Assembly: GCF_003795125.1 (NCBI RefSeq)
Contig: NZ_CP027783.1
Span: forward strand, 1,612,001-1,676,000
DNA length: 64,000 nt
Direction: 5' to 3'
DNA from: Tetragenococcus osmophilus
Lineage (GTDB): Bacteria > Bacillota > Bacilli > Lactobacillales > Enterococcaceae
The position numbers and the translations under genes are program-made. Under the pieces are notes generated by a model, which ran no database searches, was not told where the DNA came from, and saw nothing but the letters and a program-made list of their open reading frames with translations. This document shows, in pieces, positions 16,553-24,889 of this stretch (position 1 is its first letter; the number at the start of each line of letters is the position of its first letter).

Positions 16553-17620
16553 ATGAAAAAGAATATGGTCGCTTTTTTACCTTTGACTTTTTTATTTGCT
16601 AGTTGTTCAACAAATGGGACAAATCAAGAAAATGAAGCAACAGAAAATTCACAAACAGCTGAGAATACCGAAGTTTTAGCCGAGAATTTAGAAGTTCCTT
16701 GGTCGATTGAAAAAGATGATGATACGTTTTACATGACAGAGCGAGAAGGAACAATTGTGCAGTTAGAAGATGGAGATCTTAACCGCCAACAAGTTGAGCT
16801 GGATGAAGAGGTCTCGACTGCTTCTGAGGCGGGGCTCCTTGGATTTGTGTTAAGTCCTGACTTTTCTGAAACAAATGAAGCCTATGCTTACTACACTTAT
16901 GAAAATGAAGAGGAACAATTTAACCGTATCGTAAGCTTGCAATTATCTGATGACCAATGGCAAGAAACTGACGTACTATTAGATGAAATTCCTAGTGGCC
17001 CTTATCACCATGGAGGTCGTTTGAAAATAGGTCCGGATGATCAGCTTTATGCTACAACGGGTGATGCTGCAGATCCTGCGATTGCTCAGGATACAGAATC
17101 ACTAGGCGGAAAAATTTTGCGCTTAAATCTTGATGGAACAATTCCGGAAGATAATCCTTTAGAGGACTCCTATGTTTATAGTTACGGGCATCGTAACTCA
17201 CAAGGCATTACTTGGTCAGATGATGGGCAAATGTATGCTAGTGAACACGGGGATGATGCTAACGATGAAATCAATGTTATTGAAGCAGGAGAAAATTATG
17301 GTTGGCCCCAAATTGAAGGACAAGAAGAACAAGAAGGCATGGTGACTCCGCGATTTACTTCAGGTGAAGATGAGACTTGGGCGCCTTCTGGTGCTACTTA
17401 TCATGAGGAAGGCTTATATGTCGCTGCTTTACGCGGAAGCGCGGTATTAGAATTTGATTTAGAAAATAATGAAGTACAAACGCTTGTTTCAGATTTTGGT
17501 CGAATTCGTGATACTTATATTGAAGGAGACGATTTGTACTTTATCACTAACAACTTAGATGGTCGTGGTAATGGTGGCCAAGAGGATGACCGGCTTGTCA
17601 GAGTAGACCTTACAGAGTAG
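16553..17620 (+). CDS. PQQ-type glucose/sorbosone dehydrogenase-family lipoprotein
   Basis: 355 aa with a lipoprotein signal (lipobox LFASC, Cys at about 18) and a Glu/Thr-rich linker. A six-bladed propeller follows (about residues 40-355) of the soluble glucose dehydrogenase/Asd-YliI type: VPWSIEKDDD, the catalytic-His segment YHHGGRLKIGPD (about 143-154), YSYGHRNSQGI and EHGDDANDEINVI. Family members oxidise sugar aldehydes with PQQ outside the membrane. Lactobacillales are not known to make PQQ, so the cofactor may be scavenged or the protein may have another role. Last structural gene before merR. Unusually acidic, as in secreted proteins of salt-tolerant bacteria. Confidence 0.8.
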   Translation: MKKNMVAFLPLTFLFASCSTNGTNQENEATENSQTAENTEVLAENLEVPWSIEKDDDTFYMTEREGTIVQLEDGDLNRQQVELDEEVSTASEAGLLGFVLSPDFSETNEAYAYYTYENEEEQFNRIVSLQLSDDQWQETDVLLDEIPSGPYHHGGRLKIGPDDQLYATTGDAADPAIAQDTESLGGKILRLNLDGTIPEDNPLEDSYVYSYGHRNSQGITWSDDGQMYASEHGDDANDEINVIEAGENYGWPQIEGQEEQEGMVTPRFTSGEDETWAPSGATYHEEGLYVAALRGSAVLEFDLENNEVQTLVSDFGRIRDTYIEGDDLYFITNNLDGRGNGGQEDDRLVRVDLTE

Positions 17621-17745
17621 TAGCTGCTCAAAAACGACAGATGGAAATTCGAATAAACTGACACATGTCCTAGATACTGGTAAAATCGAAGTAAGAAATA
17701 TCTAGCATAAAAAACTGCTGCCATAATAATTTCAGTACTAGGCCA

Positions 17746-17772
17746 TAACTAAGTTAAAGACGGATTTAGTTA
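17746..17772. promoter_or_regulatory. Inverted repeat before merR
   Basis: TAACTAA (17746-17752) and TTAGTTA (17766-17772) are perfect inverted arms just upstream of the MerR gene. It could be an autoregulatory site, but it does not show the 19-bp spacer pattern of the two MerR-type promoters. Confidence 0.3.
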
Positions 17773-17793
17773 AATAAAACAGGGGGCAAAGGA

Positions 17794-18165
17794 ATGAAGA
17801 TTTCCGAAGTTGCTGAACAAATTGGTGTGACAACAGTTACCTTAAGGTATTATGAAAGAGTAGGGTTAGTTCCACCTATTGAACGTAAAAACAATGTACG
17901 AGTATACAAACAAGCAGATTTAAATTGGATTGAATTTATCAAATGTATGCGTGATGCTGGATTATCCGTGGACTCGCTTAGCAAATATACCTCTCTTTAT
18001 CAATTGGGAAATGAAACGATTGAGGACAGGAAAGATATTTTGGTTGCCGAACGAGAAAGTTTAGAAAAGAAGTATTTGGAAATGGGAAATACTTTGCAAC
18101 GTTTAAATCAAAAAATTGAAGACTATGACAATGGGAAATTTTTTCAGCCTGAAAATTGTTCTTAA
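17794..18165 (+). CDS. MerR-family regulator, AdhR/NmlR-like
   Basis: 123 aa. The winged helix-turn-helix occupies residues 1-70 (KISEVAEQIGVTTVTLRYYE, then VRVYKQADL), followed by a coiled-coil dimer helix at about 80-115. The only cysteines are one near residue 50 (FIKCMRDAG) and one next to last (ENCS). AdhR and NmlR proteins sense formaldehyde, methylglyoxal and quinones through a cysteine and activate AKR/dehydrogenase genes. This gene lies inside a cluster of such reductases, and two promoters with 19-bp spacers lie upstream. It is the likely activator. Effector is inferred, not shown. Confidence 0.85.
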   Translation: MKISEVAEQIGVTTVTLRYYERVGLVPPIERKNNVRVYKQADLNWIEFIKCMRDAGLSVDSLSKYTSLYQLGNETIEDRKDILVAERESLEKKYLEMGNTLQRLNQKIEDYDNGKFFQPENCS

Positions 18166-18277
18166 TTGTTAGGTTTGGATAAGTTTCCCTTAAAGGAGGT
18201 GACAAGAACTCTTTTTCAAAATAACTATAAGATTATAACGATAAAAAATAGTGGTATTACGAAAGGAGAAACACAAA

Positions 18278-19147
18278 ATGAGCGTTTTAACAGAAGAATA
18301 TACTTTATCTAATGGAGTGAAAATTCCTAAAATTGGTTTTGGTACTTGGCTAGTAGACGATGACAAGGTCATAGAACCGGTAAAAGATGCAATCAACGCA
18401 GGCTACCGTCATATCGATACGGCCCAAGCTTATGAAAATGAACATGGTGTAGGCGAAGGGATCCGTAATTCAGGCGTAGCGCGTGAAGATATTTTTGTCA
18501 CAACAAAATTGGCCGCTGAGATCAAATCATATGAGGAAGCTGTGAAAGCTATTAATCAATCACTAGAAAAAATGGGCGTTGATTACTTAGATATGATGAT
18601 TATTCATAGTCCACAACCTTGGAATGATTTTAAAAATGGCGAACACTATTTTGAAGGCAACTTAGAAGCTTGGCGTGCGATGGAAGAAGCATACAATGAC
18701 GGTAAGATTCGCGCCATTGGGGTTTCTAACTTTGACCAAGAAGATTTAGAAAACATTTTAGAAAATGGTACGGTAAAACCAGTGGTCAACCAAGTTCTTG
18801 CTCACGTAAGCAATACACCTTTTAACTTAATTGAGTATTGTCAAAAAAATGATATTTTAGTAGAAGCATACTCTCCAGTTGCTCATGGGGAAATATTAAA
18901 TAATCAAGAGATTCAAGATATGGCCGAAAAATACAATACGAGTGCAGCGCAATTGTGTATTAAGTATTGTTTACAATTAGGTCTATTACCTTTACCTAAA
19001 TCAGAAAATCCGGATCATATTCGCAGTAATGCTGATTTAGATTTTGACATTTCGGCAGAAGACCTAAATAAATTAAAACAAATGGATCGTATTAAAGATT
19101 ACGGTGATTCTAGTGGTTTTCCGGTATTTGAACAAGATCAAGACTAA
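18278..19147 (+). CDS. Aldo/keto reductase, 2,5-diketo-D-gluconate reductase-like
   Basis: 289 aa from the ATG at 18278, 9 nt after GAAAGGAG; a GTG at 18251 has no such site. The tetrad is Asp and Tyr in HIDTAQAYENE (about residues 47-57), Lys in TTKLAAE (about 80) and His in IIHSPQPW (about 113). GVSNF and LPKSEN are also present. It is the third AKR of the island, closest in look to the one at 9977. It follows merR by 112 bp and precedes a DUF2255 gene. Cytosolic NADPH-dependent carbonyl reduction is expected; substrate unknown. Confidence 0.88.
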   Translation: MSVLTEEYTLSNGVKIPKIGFGTWLVDDDKVIEPVKDAINAGYRHIDTAQAYENEHGVGEGIRNSGVAREDIFVTTKLAAEIKSYEEAVKAINQSLEKMGVDYLDMMIIHSPQPWNDFKNGEHYFEGNLEAWRAMEEAYNDGKIRAIGVSNFDQEDLENILENGTVKPVVNQVLAHVSNTPFNLIEYCQKNDILVEAYSPVAHGEILNNQEIQDMAEKYNTSAAQLCIKYCLQLGLLPLPKSENPDHIRSNADLDFDISAEDLNKLKQMDRIKDYGDSSGFPVFEQDQD

Positions 19148-19176
19148 TTAATTTTTCATTTGAAAGGAGCTTTTTT

Positions 19177-19551
19177 ATGAGTGGATGGACAAAAGAGGAA
19201 TTAGAAGCTATTTCTAAAGATGATAATCTCTATATATCGATCCCAAATGAAGATGGGACAATGCACAAACCTACTTGGATTTGGATCGCTCAAGCCGGGG
19301 ATGATTTATATTGTCGTGGATATGCCGGAACTTCTGCACGCTGGTATCAATCAGCTAAAAGAGAAGGAGAAGGACATATTTCTGTAGGCGGTGTAGAAAA
19401 AGACGTTCGTTTCGAGTTTCCTACAGATAAAGAAACCAATGATCAAGTGGATGAAGGTTACCGTCAAAAATATGAAGGTAGTCCTTATTTGCCACCTATG
19501 ATTAATGAGCGAGCTCGACAAGCAACGGTGCGGCTCATTCCAAAAAGCTAG
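19177..19551 (+). CDS. DUF2255 family protein
   Basis: 124 aa, soluble, one compact domain (WTKEELEAISKDDNLYISIP, then WIWIAQAGDDLYCRGYAGTSARWY). This matches DUF2255, a small split-barrel-like family often next to reductases. The Arg-Gly-Tyr-Ala-Gly-Thr and Trp-Tyr residues are its most conserved part. ATG follows AAAGGAG. It lies 29 bp after the AKR gene and is probably co-transcribed. Biochemical function is unknown; a flavin- or F420-like binding fold is only a suggestion from the split-barrel look. Confidence 0.75.
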   Translation: MSGWTKEELEAISKDDNLYISIPNEDGTMHKPTWIWIAQAGDDLYCRGYAGTSARWYQSAKREGEGHISVGGVEKDVRFEFPTDKETNDQVDEGYRQKYEGSPYLPPMINERARQATVRLIPKS

Positions 19552-19570
19552 GATATTCAGATAAAATTAA

Positions 19571-19620
19571 AAGGAAGCTTCTTTTAAAGGCACTAGCCTA
19601 GAAAGAAGCTCCCTTTTTTA
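19571..19620. terminator. Bidirectional terminator between the DUF2255 gene and mvaS
   Basis: AAGGAAGCTTCTTT (19571-19584) pairs with AAAGAAGCTCCCTT (19602-19615) with one mismatch. T residues follow on the plus strand and A-rich sequence precedes it, so it can end both convergent genes. Confidence 0.8.
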
Positions 19621-20769
19621 TTCATGGTAATAACGAATTGTATTGCTAATTTGGCTGATACTATAAGGCGTTGGATCGCTAAATTCATTATCAGTATCTA
19701 TATGTAATTGATCAGAAAACATAGACTCATACTCTGCAATTGATAATTTGGTGCGCTGCTCGAATTGTTTTTTATGCAAATCCGAGAGCAAGTGTTGTTG
19801 ATAACCTTCAACCAAACGCATACTAAAAAATTCTGCCACTGAACCAGATCCATAGCTGAATAATCCGATTCGCTTATTTGTTTGTAGGTTTTCCTCATTT
19901 TCTAGAAGAGATATCAAACCAAGATATAATGAGCCGGTATACATATTACCAGTTTTTCTGCTATAAATTGTACTTTGTTCATAACGTGTAAGCAAACGAC
20001 TTTTTTCGCTTTCGGGAACATCTTCTAAAATGGAGTTTAAAGCCTTTTTTCCCATTTTTGTATAAGGAATATGGAAAACAAGTGCGGCATAGTCAGAAAG
20101 CGAAGTATGATTTTTTTGAATATTTTCTTTCCAAACTTTCTGAAAAGATTGGATATAAGTTTCGTTTGAAAGCGGCCCATCGACTAAAGGAAAATCATAA
20201 CCAACCGGACGCCAAAAGTCATAAATATCTTGCGTTAACATGATATTATCATTTTCAAAAGCTAGGATTCTAGCCTCAGCGCTTATTAACATTGCTACAG
20301 CGCCAGCACCTTGAGTTGGCTCGCCACCAGAAGCTAGACCGTATTTTGCGATGTCACTGGCAATGACCAGTACTTTTTTATCAGGATGTAGAGTAACATG
20401 TTCTTTGGCAAATTGTAGACCCGCTGTCGCTCCATAGCAAGCTTCTTTAATTTCAAATGAGCGGGCAAAAGGTTGAATACCTAAAAGGCGGTGCAATATA
20501 ACTGCTGAAGCTTTAGACTCATCGATCCCAGATTCAGTAGCTACAATAATCATATCGATTTGAGCTAAATCGTCAGTGTTTAAAATATGTTGGGCTGCAT
20601 TTGCCGCGAAAGTAACAATATCTTGTGTTTTAGGATTTATAGCCATTTGATCTTGACCAATACCAATATGAAATTTAGCAGGATCGACTCCTCGAGCATT
20701 CGCAAGTTCAGTCATGTCAATGTAATAAGAAGGGATAAAAAAACTAAGTTTATCAATACCGACGTTCAT
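19618..20769 (-). CDS. mvaS: Hydroxymethylglutaryl-CoA synthase
   Basis: 383 aa, thiolase fold. It opens with VGIDKLSFFIPSYY. The nucleophilic cysteine is in EIKEACYGATAG (about residue 111), with the acid/base Glu in ATESGIDESK and the His in VFHIPYTKMGKKA. It condenses acetoacetyl-CoA and acetyl-CoA to HMG-CoA, the second step of the mevalonate route to isopentenyl-PP. It is divergent from mvaE, which makes its substrate and uses its product; this is the Enterococcus arrangement. Length matches the E. faecalis-type enzyme. Very secure. Confidence 0.95.
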   Translation of the reverse strand: MNVGIDKLSFFIPSYYIDMTELANARGVDPAKFHIGIGQDQMAINPKTQDIVTFAANAAQHILNTDDLAQIDMIIVATESGIDESKASAVILHRLLGIQPFARSFEIKEACYGATAGLQFAKEHVTLHPDKKVLVIASDIAKYGLASGGEPTQGAGAVAMLISAEARILAFENDNIMLTQDIYDFWRPVGYDFPLVDGPLSNETYIQSFQKVWKENIQKNHTSLSDYAALVFHIPYTKMGKKALNSILEDVPESEKSRLLTRYEQSTIYSRKTGNMYTGSLYLGLISLLENEENLQTNKRIGLFSYGSGSVAEFFSMRLVEGYQQHLLSDLHKKQFEQRTKLSIAEYESMFSDQLHIDTDNEFSDPTPYSISQISNTIRYYHE

Positions 20770-20896
20770 AAGAATCTCCTTTGATTAATATATATGTTTA
20801 AAATTAACATACTTGAACAGATTTAGGGAGTTCAAACTTACAATTTAAAGATTATTAAAGATTGACTCGTAAAGCATAAGAGCGAAAAAGAACTAT

Positions 20897-20924
20897 TTGT
20901 TTTTTTCTAAAAGAATGCTATAGT
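20897..20924 (+). promoter_or_regulatory. mvaE promoter with extended -10
   Basis: TTGTTT (20897-20902), a 16-bp spacer and TATAGT (20919-20924) preceded by TGC. The start codon lies 20 bp downstream, so the leader is very short. Confidence 0.55.
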
Positions 20925-20943
20925 TCACTTTGGAGGTGGCAAC

Positions 20944-23370
20944 GTGGAAGAAGTCGTAATTATTGATGCCTTAAGAACGCCTGTTGGAAAATATCAAGGG
21001 CGCTTAAGTCAATTATCAGCGGTAGAACTAGGTACAGCTGTGACCCAAAAACTCATTGAAAAAAATAAAATAGCGACAACAGCGCTTAAACAGATTATTT
21101 TTGGTAATGTGTTACAAGCTGGCAGTGGGCAAAATCCTGCAAGACAGATTACTTTAAATAGCGGACTTTCTACATCTGTCTATGCCTCCACTGTGAACGA
21201 AGTTTGTGGTTCAGGGATGAAAGCTATTTTTCTCGCTACACAAGCCCTACGTTTAAATGAGGCCGAAGTCGTATTAGCTGGTGGAACCGAAAGTATGAGC
21301 CAAGCACCTCATTTAACTCATTATGATCAACAAAAAGATACATATTCTCAACCTAAACCAGCGATGATTGCTGATGGTCTAACAGACGTATTTAGTGGCC
21401 AACATATGGGATTTACTGCCGAAAATGTAGCAGAGAAATATAATATATCTAGAAAAATGCAAGATGCTTTTGCCCTACAATCGCACCAAAAAGCAGCGTA
21501 TGCGCAAGATAATGGTTACTTTGCAAACGAAATGTTGCCAATCGGATTAGAAGATGACACAGTGGACCAAGATGAAGGGGTTAGGAAAAATACCTCTACG
21601 GAAAAACTAGCGAAATTAAATCCCGTTTTCAAGCAGAAAGGCTCCGTAACTGCAGGAAATGCTTCAACCATTAATGACGGTGCTGCTGCAGTTATGCTAG
21701 CAAGAAAAAGTTTTGCTTTAGAAAATGATCTTTCTTATTTAGCTGCTCTTAAAGATACAACAGAAGTAGGAATTGACCCTAAGATAATGGGCGTTTCTCC
21801 TGTTAAGGCAATTTCTGAACTACTTGAACGCAATGAATTAAACACAGAAGACATAGATCTTTTTGAGATTAATGAAGCTTTTGCCTCTTCTTCAATTGCT
21901 GTGCAACAGGAATTAAATATTCCCGAAGAAAAAATCAATCTTTGTGGTAGTGGAATATCGATCGGACATGCGATTGGAGCTACTGGAGCAAGAATTATGA
22001 CTACTGCTTGTCATCAGTTAAATCGCATTAATGGGCGATATGCGATTGTTTCTTTGTGTGTAGGAGGAGGTCTTGGATTAGCAGCACTAATTGAAAGACC
22101 TCAGGAAACAAAGTCTTCTCGTTTTTATGAGTTATCTAGACAAGAACGTCTCGATCAGTTAGTTTCTCAACAAAAAATTACTACACAAATGAAAAATGAG
22201 CTAAATCAAAATTCTTTGTCAGAAAAAATTGCTTCAAACTTAATAGAAAATCAAATTAGTGAAACGGCCATTCCAATGGGCGTTGTAGAAAATATTAAGG
22301 TGAATCAAAAGGAATATCTAGTACCACTGGCAACTGAAGAACCTTCTGTTATAGCAGCTTGTAATAATGGCGCTCAGCTAGTCAAAAAGAGGGGCGGATT
22401 TGCTGCCACAATGGCAAAAAAAGAAATTCGTGGCCAGATTGTTTTTATGAATGTTCAAGACAAAGAAGAAATCATAAGGCAAATAAAAGAAAACCAGTCC
22501 CTCATTATGGAAGAAGCTAAACAAGCTTATCCTTCAATTGTCAAACGTGGCGGAGGATTAAAAGATATTGAAATTCGTGATTTTGCTGAAGATTCGAGCT
22601 TTTTAAGTGTGGATTTAATTGTTGATACCCAAGATGCCATGGGCGCAAATATGCTAAATACAATGTTAGAGGCCGTTGCTACACTTTTTCGACAATGGTT
22701 TTCAGAAGAAATCTTATTTAGTATTTTAAGTAATTACGCTACCGAAGCAGTAGTTTCAGCTAATTGTTATGTTTCATTTACTGATTTGGGAAAAGGGGAC
22801 GCTGTAAAAGGTGAACAAATTGCTAAAAAAATTTCTGCAGCTTCAAATTTTGCACAAATTGATCCCTATCGCGCGGTTACACATAATAAAGGCGTAATGA
22901 ACGGCGTCAATGCTGTTGTGCTTGCTACTGGAAATGATACTCGAAGTGTTAATAGCGCTATTCATGCTTATGCAGCTAGAAACGGGAAATATCAAGGGTT
23001 AAGCCAGTGGGAAATCGATAAAGGATATTTGAAAGGTAGCATTGAACTACCACTTGCTGTGGCTACTGCTGGCGGGGCTACTAAAGTTTTACCAAAAGCG
23101 CAAGTAGCGTTGCAAATATTAGAAGTAAATGATGCCAAAGAACTTGCTGAAGTCATCGCCGCTGTTGGTTTAGCGCAAAATCTAGCGGCTATTAAAGCTT
23201 TAGTGACAGAAGGCATCCAAAAAGGACATATGGCGCTACAAGCTCGATCGTTAGCTTTGAATGCTGGAGCTAAAGCTTCTGAAGTCCAAAAAGTAGCTAA
23301 TCGATTGAAGAAAAAACAAATGAATGAAGAAAACGCCCGAAAGATTTTACAAGAACTAAGAAATAAATAG
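20944..23370 (+). CDS. mvaE: Bifunctional acetyl-CoA acetyltransferase/HMG-CoA reductase
   Basis: 808 aa with GTG start 6 nt after GGAGGTG. The thiolase half (about residues 1-385) has the nucleophile in NEVCGSGMKA (about Cys 88), NEAFASS and the CVGGGLG cysteine. The class II HMG-CoA reductase half (about 400-808) has DAMGANMLNTM, the lysine of KGVMNGVNAV and GNDTR. The protein makes acetoacetyl-CoA and later reduces HMG-CoA to mevalonate, supplying both ends around MvaS. This fusion is a hallmark of Enterococcaceae and close relatives and supports the taxonomic call. A terminator follows. Confidence 0.96.
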   Translation: MEEVVIIDALRTPVGKYQGRLSQLSAVELGTAVTQKLIEKNKIATTALKQIIFGNVLQAGSGQNPARQITLNSGLSTSVYASTVNEVCGSGMKAIFLATQALRLNEAEVVLAGGTESMSQAPHLTHYDQQKDTYSQPKPAMIADGLTDVFSGQHMGFTAENVAEKYNISRKMQDAFALQSHQKAAYAQDNGYFANEMLPIGLEDDTVDQDEGVRKNTSTEKLAKLNPVFKQKGSVTAGNASTINDGAAAVMLARKSFALENDLSYLAALKDTTEVGIDPKIMGVSPVKAISELLERNELNTEDIDLFEINEAFASSSIAVQQELNIPEEKINLCGSGISIGHAIGATGARIMTTACHQLNRINGRYAIVSLCVGGGLGLAALIERPQETKSSRFYELSRQERLDQLVSQQKITTQMKNELNQNSLSEKIASNLIENQISETAIPMGVVENIKVNQKEYLVPLATEEPSVIAACNNGAQLVKKRGGFAATMAKKEIRGQIVFMNVQDKEEIIRQIKENQSLIMEEAKQAYPSIVKRGGGLKDIEIRDFAEDSSFLSVDLIVDTQDAMGANMLNTMLEAVATLFRQWFSEEILFSILSNYATEAVVSANCYVSFTDLGKGDAVKGEQIAKKISAASNFAQIDPYRAVTHNKGVMNGVNAVVLATGNDTRSVNSAIHAYAARNGKYQGLSQWEIDKGYLKGSIELPLAVATAGGATKVLPKAQVALQILEVNDAKELAEVIAAVGLAQNLAAIKALVTEGIQKGHMALQARSLALNAGAKASEVQKVANRLKKKQMNEENARKILQELRNK

Positions 23371-23375
23371 AGTTG

Positions 23376-23408
23376 AAAAAGCCCAAAAGAATTCTTTCGG
23401 GCTTTTTT
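23376..23408 (+). terminator. mvaE terminator
   Basis: AAAAAGCCCAAAAGAA (23376-23391) pairs with TTCTTTCGGGCTTTTT (23392-23407), one mismatch, and ends in T residues. It is almost loopless at the DNA level. Confidence 0.88.
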
Positions 23409-23456
23409 GAGTATAGGCTTGTTTATTTAGCTGGCGATAAGACCGTAATTTTTGTG

Positions 23457-23611
23457 ACTTATGTCCTGAGTTTAATTTCAGGTCATAAGTTTGTCGTAGT
23501 TATGTCCTGAAAGCCACTTTTACCTCATAAATTTGGCCGATCTATGTCCTGAATTCAATTTCAGAACATAAGTCTATAAAAGTTATGACCTGAATAGACT
23601 TTCAGGACATA
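23457..23611. repeat. Array of four palindromic repeats at 41-42 bp spacing
   Basis: Four units share the core TATGTCCTGA (one has TATGACCTGA) at 23460, 23501, 23543 and 23584, giving spacings of 41, 42 and 41. In units 1, 3 and 4 the core is followed after a 6-8 nt loop by its inverted copy (TTCAGGACATA-like), each with one mismatch. Unit 2 has a degenerate right arm. It lies between the convergent mvaE and nucleoid-protein genes and fills most of the 336-bp gap. Differences between units mostly keep hairpin pairing possible. Not CRISPR: there are no unique spacers. Function unknown. Confidence 0.8.
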
Positions 23612-23706
23612 GCTTTTTAAAAATAGTGGGTTAAAAGAAATTAGCGGCAAAGTTAGGAAATAATTTGCTACGTTTTTCTTTGTTAAAGAAATAATAATGA
23701 TCACTG

Positions 23707-24711
23707 TTACATACGGTTAATAATTTCGTCGACATTTTTAATGGTAACTGAAATCGTCCCATCTGGATTATTAATAAATTCAATAAGTTCAGGATCGCGA
23801 TAAACATCAAGAGGCACTACAAGTTCGATACCATTTGAAAGTTTTAGTTTTTGTTTGCCGTATTTCTTTTCGGAAATTTCTTTTACTTCGCGCATCATCG
23901 GTGCTTGATTTGTAACACCTTGTTCTTCAACTTCTTCTGTAAAGGACATCTTTGCAGTTACGTTATCTTTAAAAACTTGTTCAGCAACTTGTTTGGTATC
24001 AATTTGACCATGTTCTTCAATCGTATCATAAACAGCTTCTTTTACATCTGCTACTAAATTATAACAAGGCGTGTCGAATTTTTCGCCGATTTCTTCGGCT
24101 GTTTTTTTAATAACTTTGACATGATCCTCCAAAGAAGGTGTAGGCTGTGATTCAATCACTTTAGTAGAAAAATAGTTCATTTTCTCACCTGAAAAAGTAT
24201 AGCTTTTTTCGATGAGCTCATAGGAAAAATCTGATAAATTAATCGTTATTCCCTCGTCAGCTTTTTGAGCTTTTCCTGGTAAAATCGCTCGATTGATAAT
24301 AAGATCGTTTTGAATACCTTGCTCATTTGCATCAACATAATGAGTGAACCCTTCGGTATATTTAACCTTTAAAAAAGCAATATAAGTTATTTCATCAAGT
24401 TCATATAAAACAACGAAAACATCGCTATCAGGCGCATCTTCACTTTGCTGATAAACCTCGTACCAGCGGCTCACAAAAGCTTCACTAAAATAAATAAAAT
24501 CTTTTTCGGCCTGCTGGGTTAATTGAGCAATTTCGGAATCCGGAGCTAAAGTTCCTGTTTTTGTTTGTGAGCTTGCAAGTTTTTGGATCTTTTTTGTTAA
24601 ATAATCTCGTATATATTCAGTACTCAAGTCTAATGCCACTTGTGAAAAAACAGGGTCACCTGATTTTCTATCGACAATGTGCATAATAGCTTGCTTTAAA
24701 TAAATATCCAT
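23707..24711 (-). CDS. Nucleoid-associated protein (NdpA/YejK, 37-kDa family)
   Basis: 334 aa, soluble and acidic. It matches the nucleoid-associated NA37/YejK family: an N-terminal KQAIMHIVDRKSGDPVFSQVALDLS, a middle TYIAFLKVKYTEGFTHYV and a C-terminal IELVVPLDVYRDPELIEFINNPDGTISVTIKN. Family members bind DNA in the nucleoid; the exact role in Firmicutes is unclear. It is a single gene, divergent from an unknown 210-aa protein. Its 3' end lies about 100 bp from the palindrome array at 23457. That proximity is noted but may be coincidence. Confidence 0.82.
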   Translation of the reverse strand: MDIYLKQAIMHIVDRKSGDPVFSQVALDLSTEYIRDYLTKKIQKLASSQTKTGTLAPDSEIAQLTQQAEKDFIYFSEAFVSRWYEVYQQSEDAPDSDVFVVLYELDEITYIAFLKVKYTEGFTHYVDANEQGIQNDLIINRAILPGKAQKADEGITINLSDFSYELIEKSYTFSGEKMNYFSTKVIESQPTPSLEDHVKVIKKTAEEIGEKFDTPCYNLVADVKEAVYDTIEEHGQIDTKQVAEQVFKDNVTAKMSFTEEVEEQGVTNQAPMMREVKEISEKKYGKQKLKLSNGIELVVPLDVYRDPELIEFINNPDGTISVTIKNVDEIINRM

Positions 24712-24855
24712 AAATTTCTTCCTTTCCTTTTTCCATTTTTATAGTGTACAAAAAAATTTGTTATGAGGAAAGTCAAATAACAAACGACATAGTATAAGAA
24801 TTGTACTTTCTGAATTTTTTCATAAAAAATACTGTTCAACCAATCGTTTTTTGCT

Positions 24856-24861
24856 TATAAT
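24856..24861 (+). promoter_or_regulatory. Candidate -10 box for the gene at 24890
   Basis: TATAAT at 24856-24861 lies 28 bp before the start. The best -35 at 17 bp spacing (TGTTCA, 24833-24838) is weak. Confidence 0.35.
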
Positions 24862-24889
24862 CAAAGAGTATTTTTGAAAGGGGACCGTT

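Noticed and set aside
18190-18277. A short gene behind the AAAGGAGGTGAC site at 18192
   Set aside because: No start codon follows at a usable distance; the real ribosome site of the AKR gene is at 18261.
23457-23611. CRISPR array
   Set aside because: Repeats are short palindromes with related, not unique, intervening sequence, and no cas genes are nearby.
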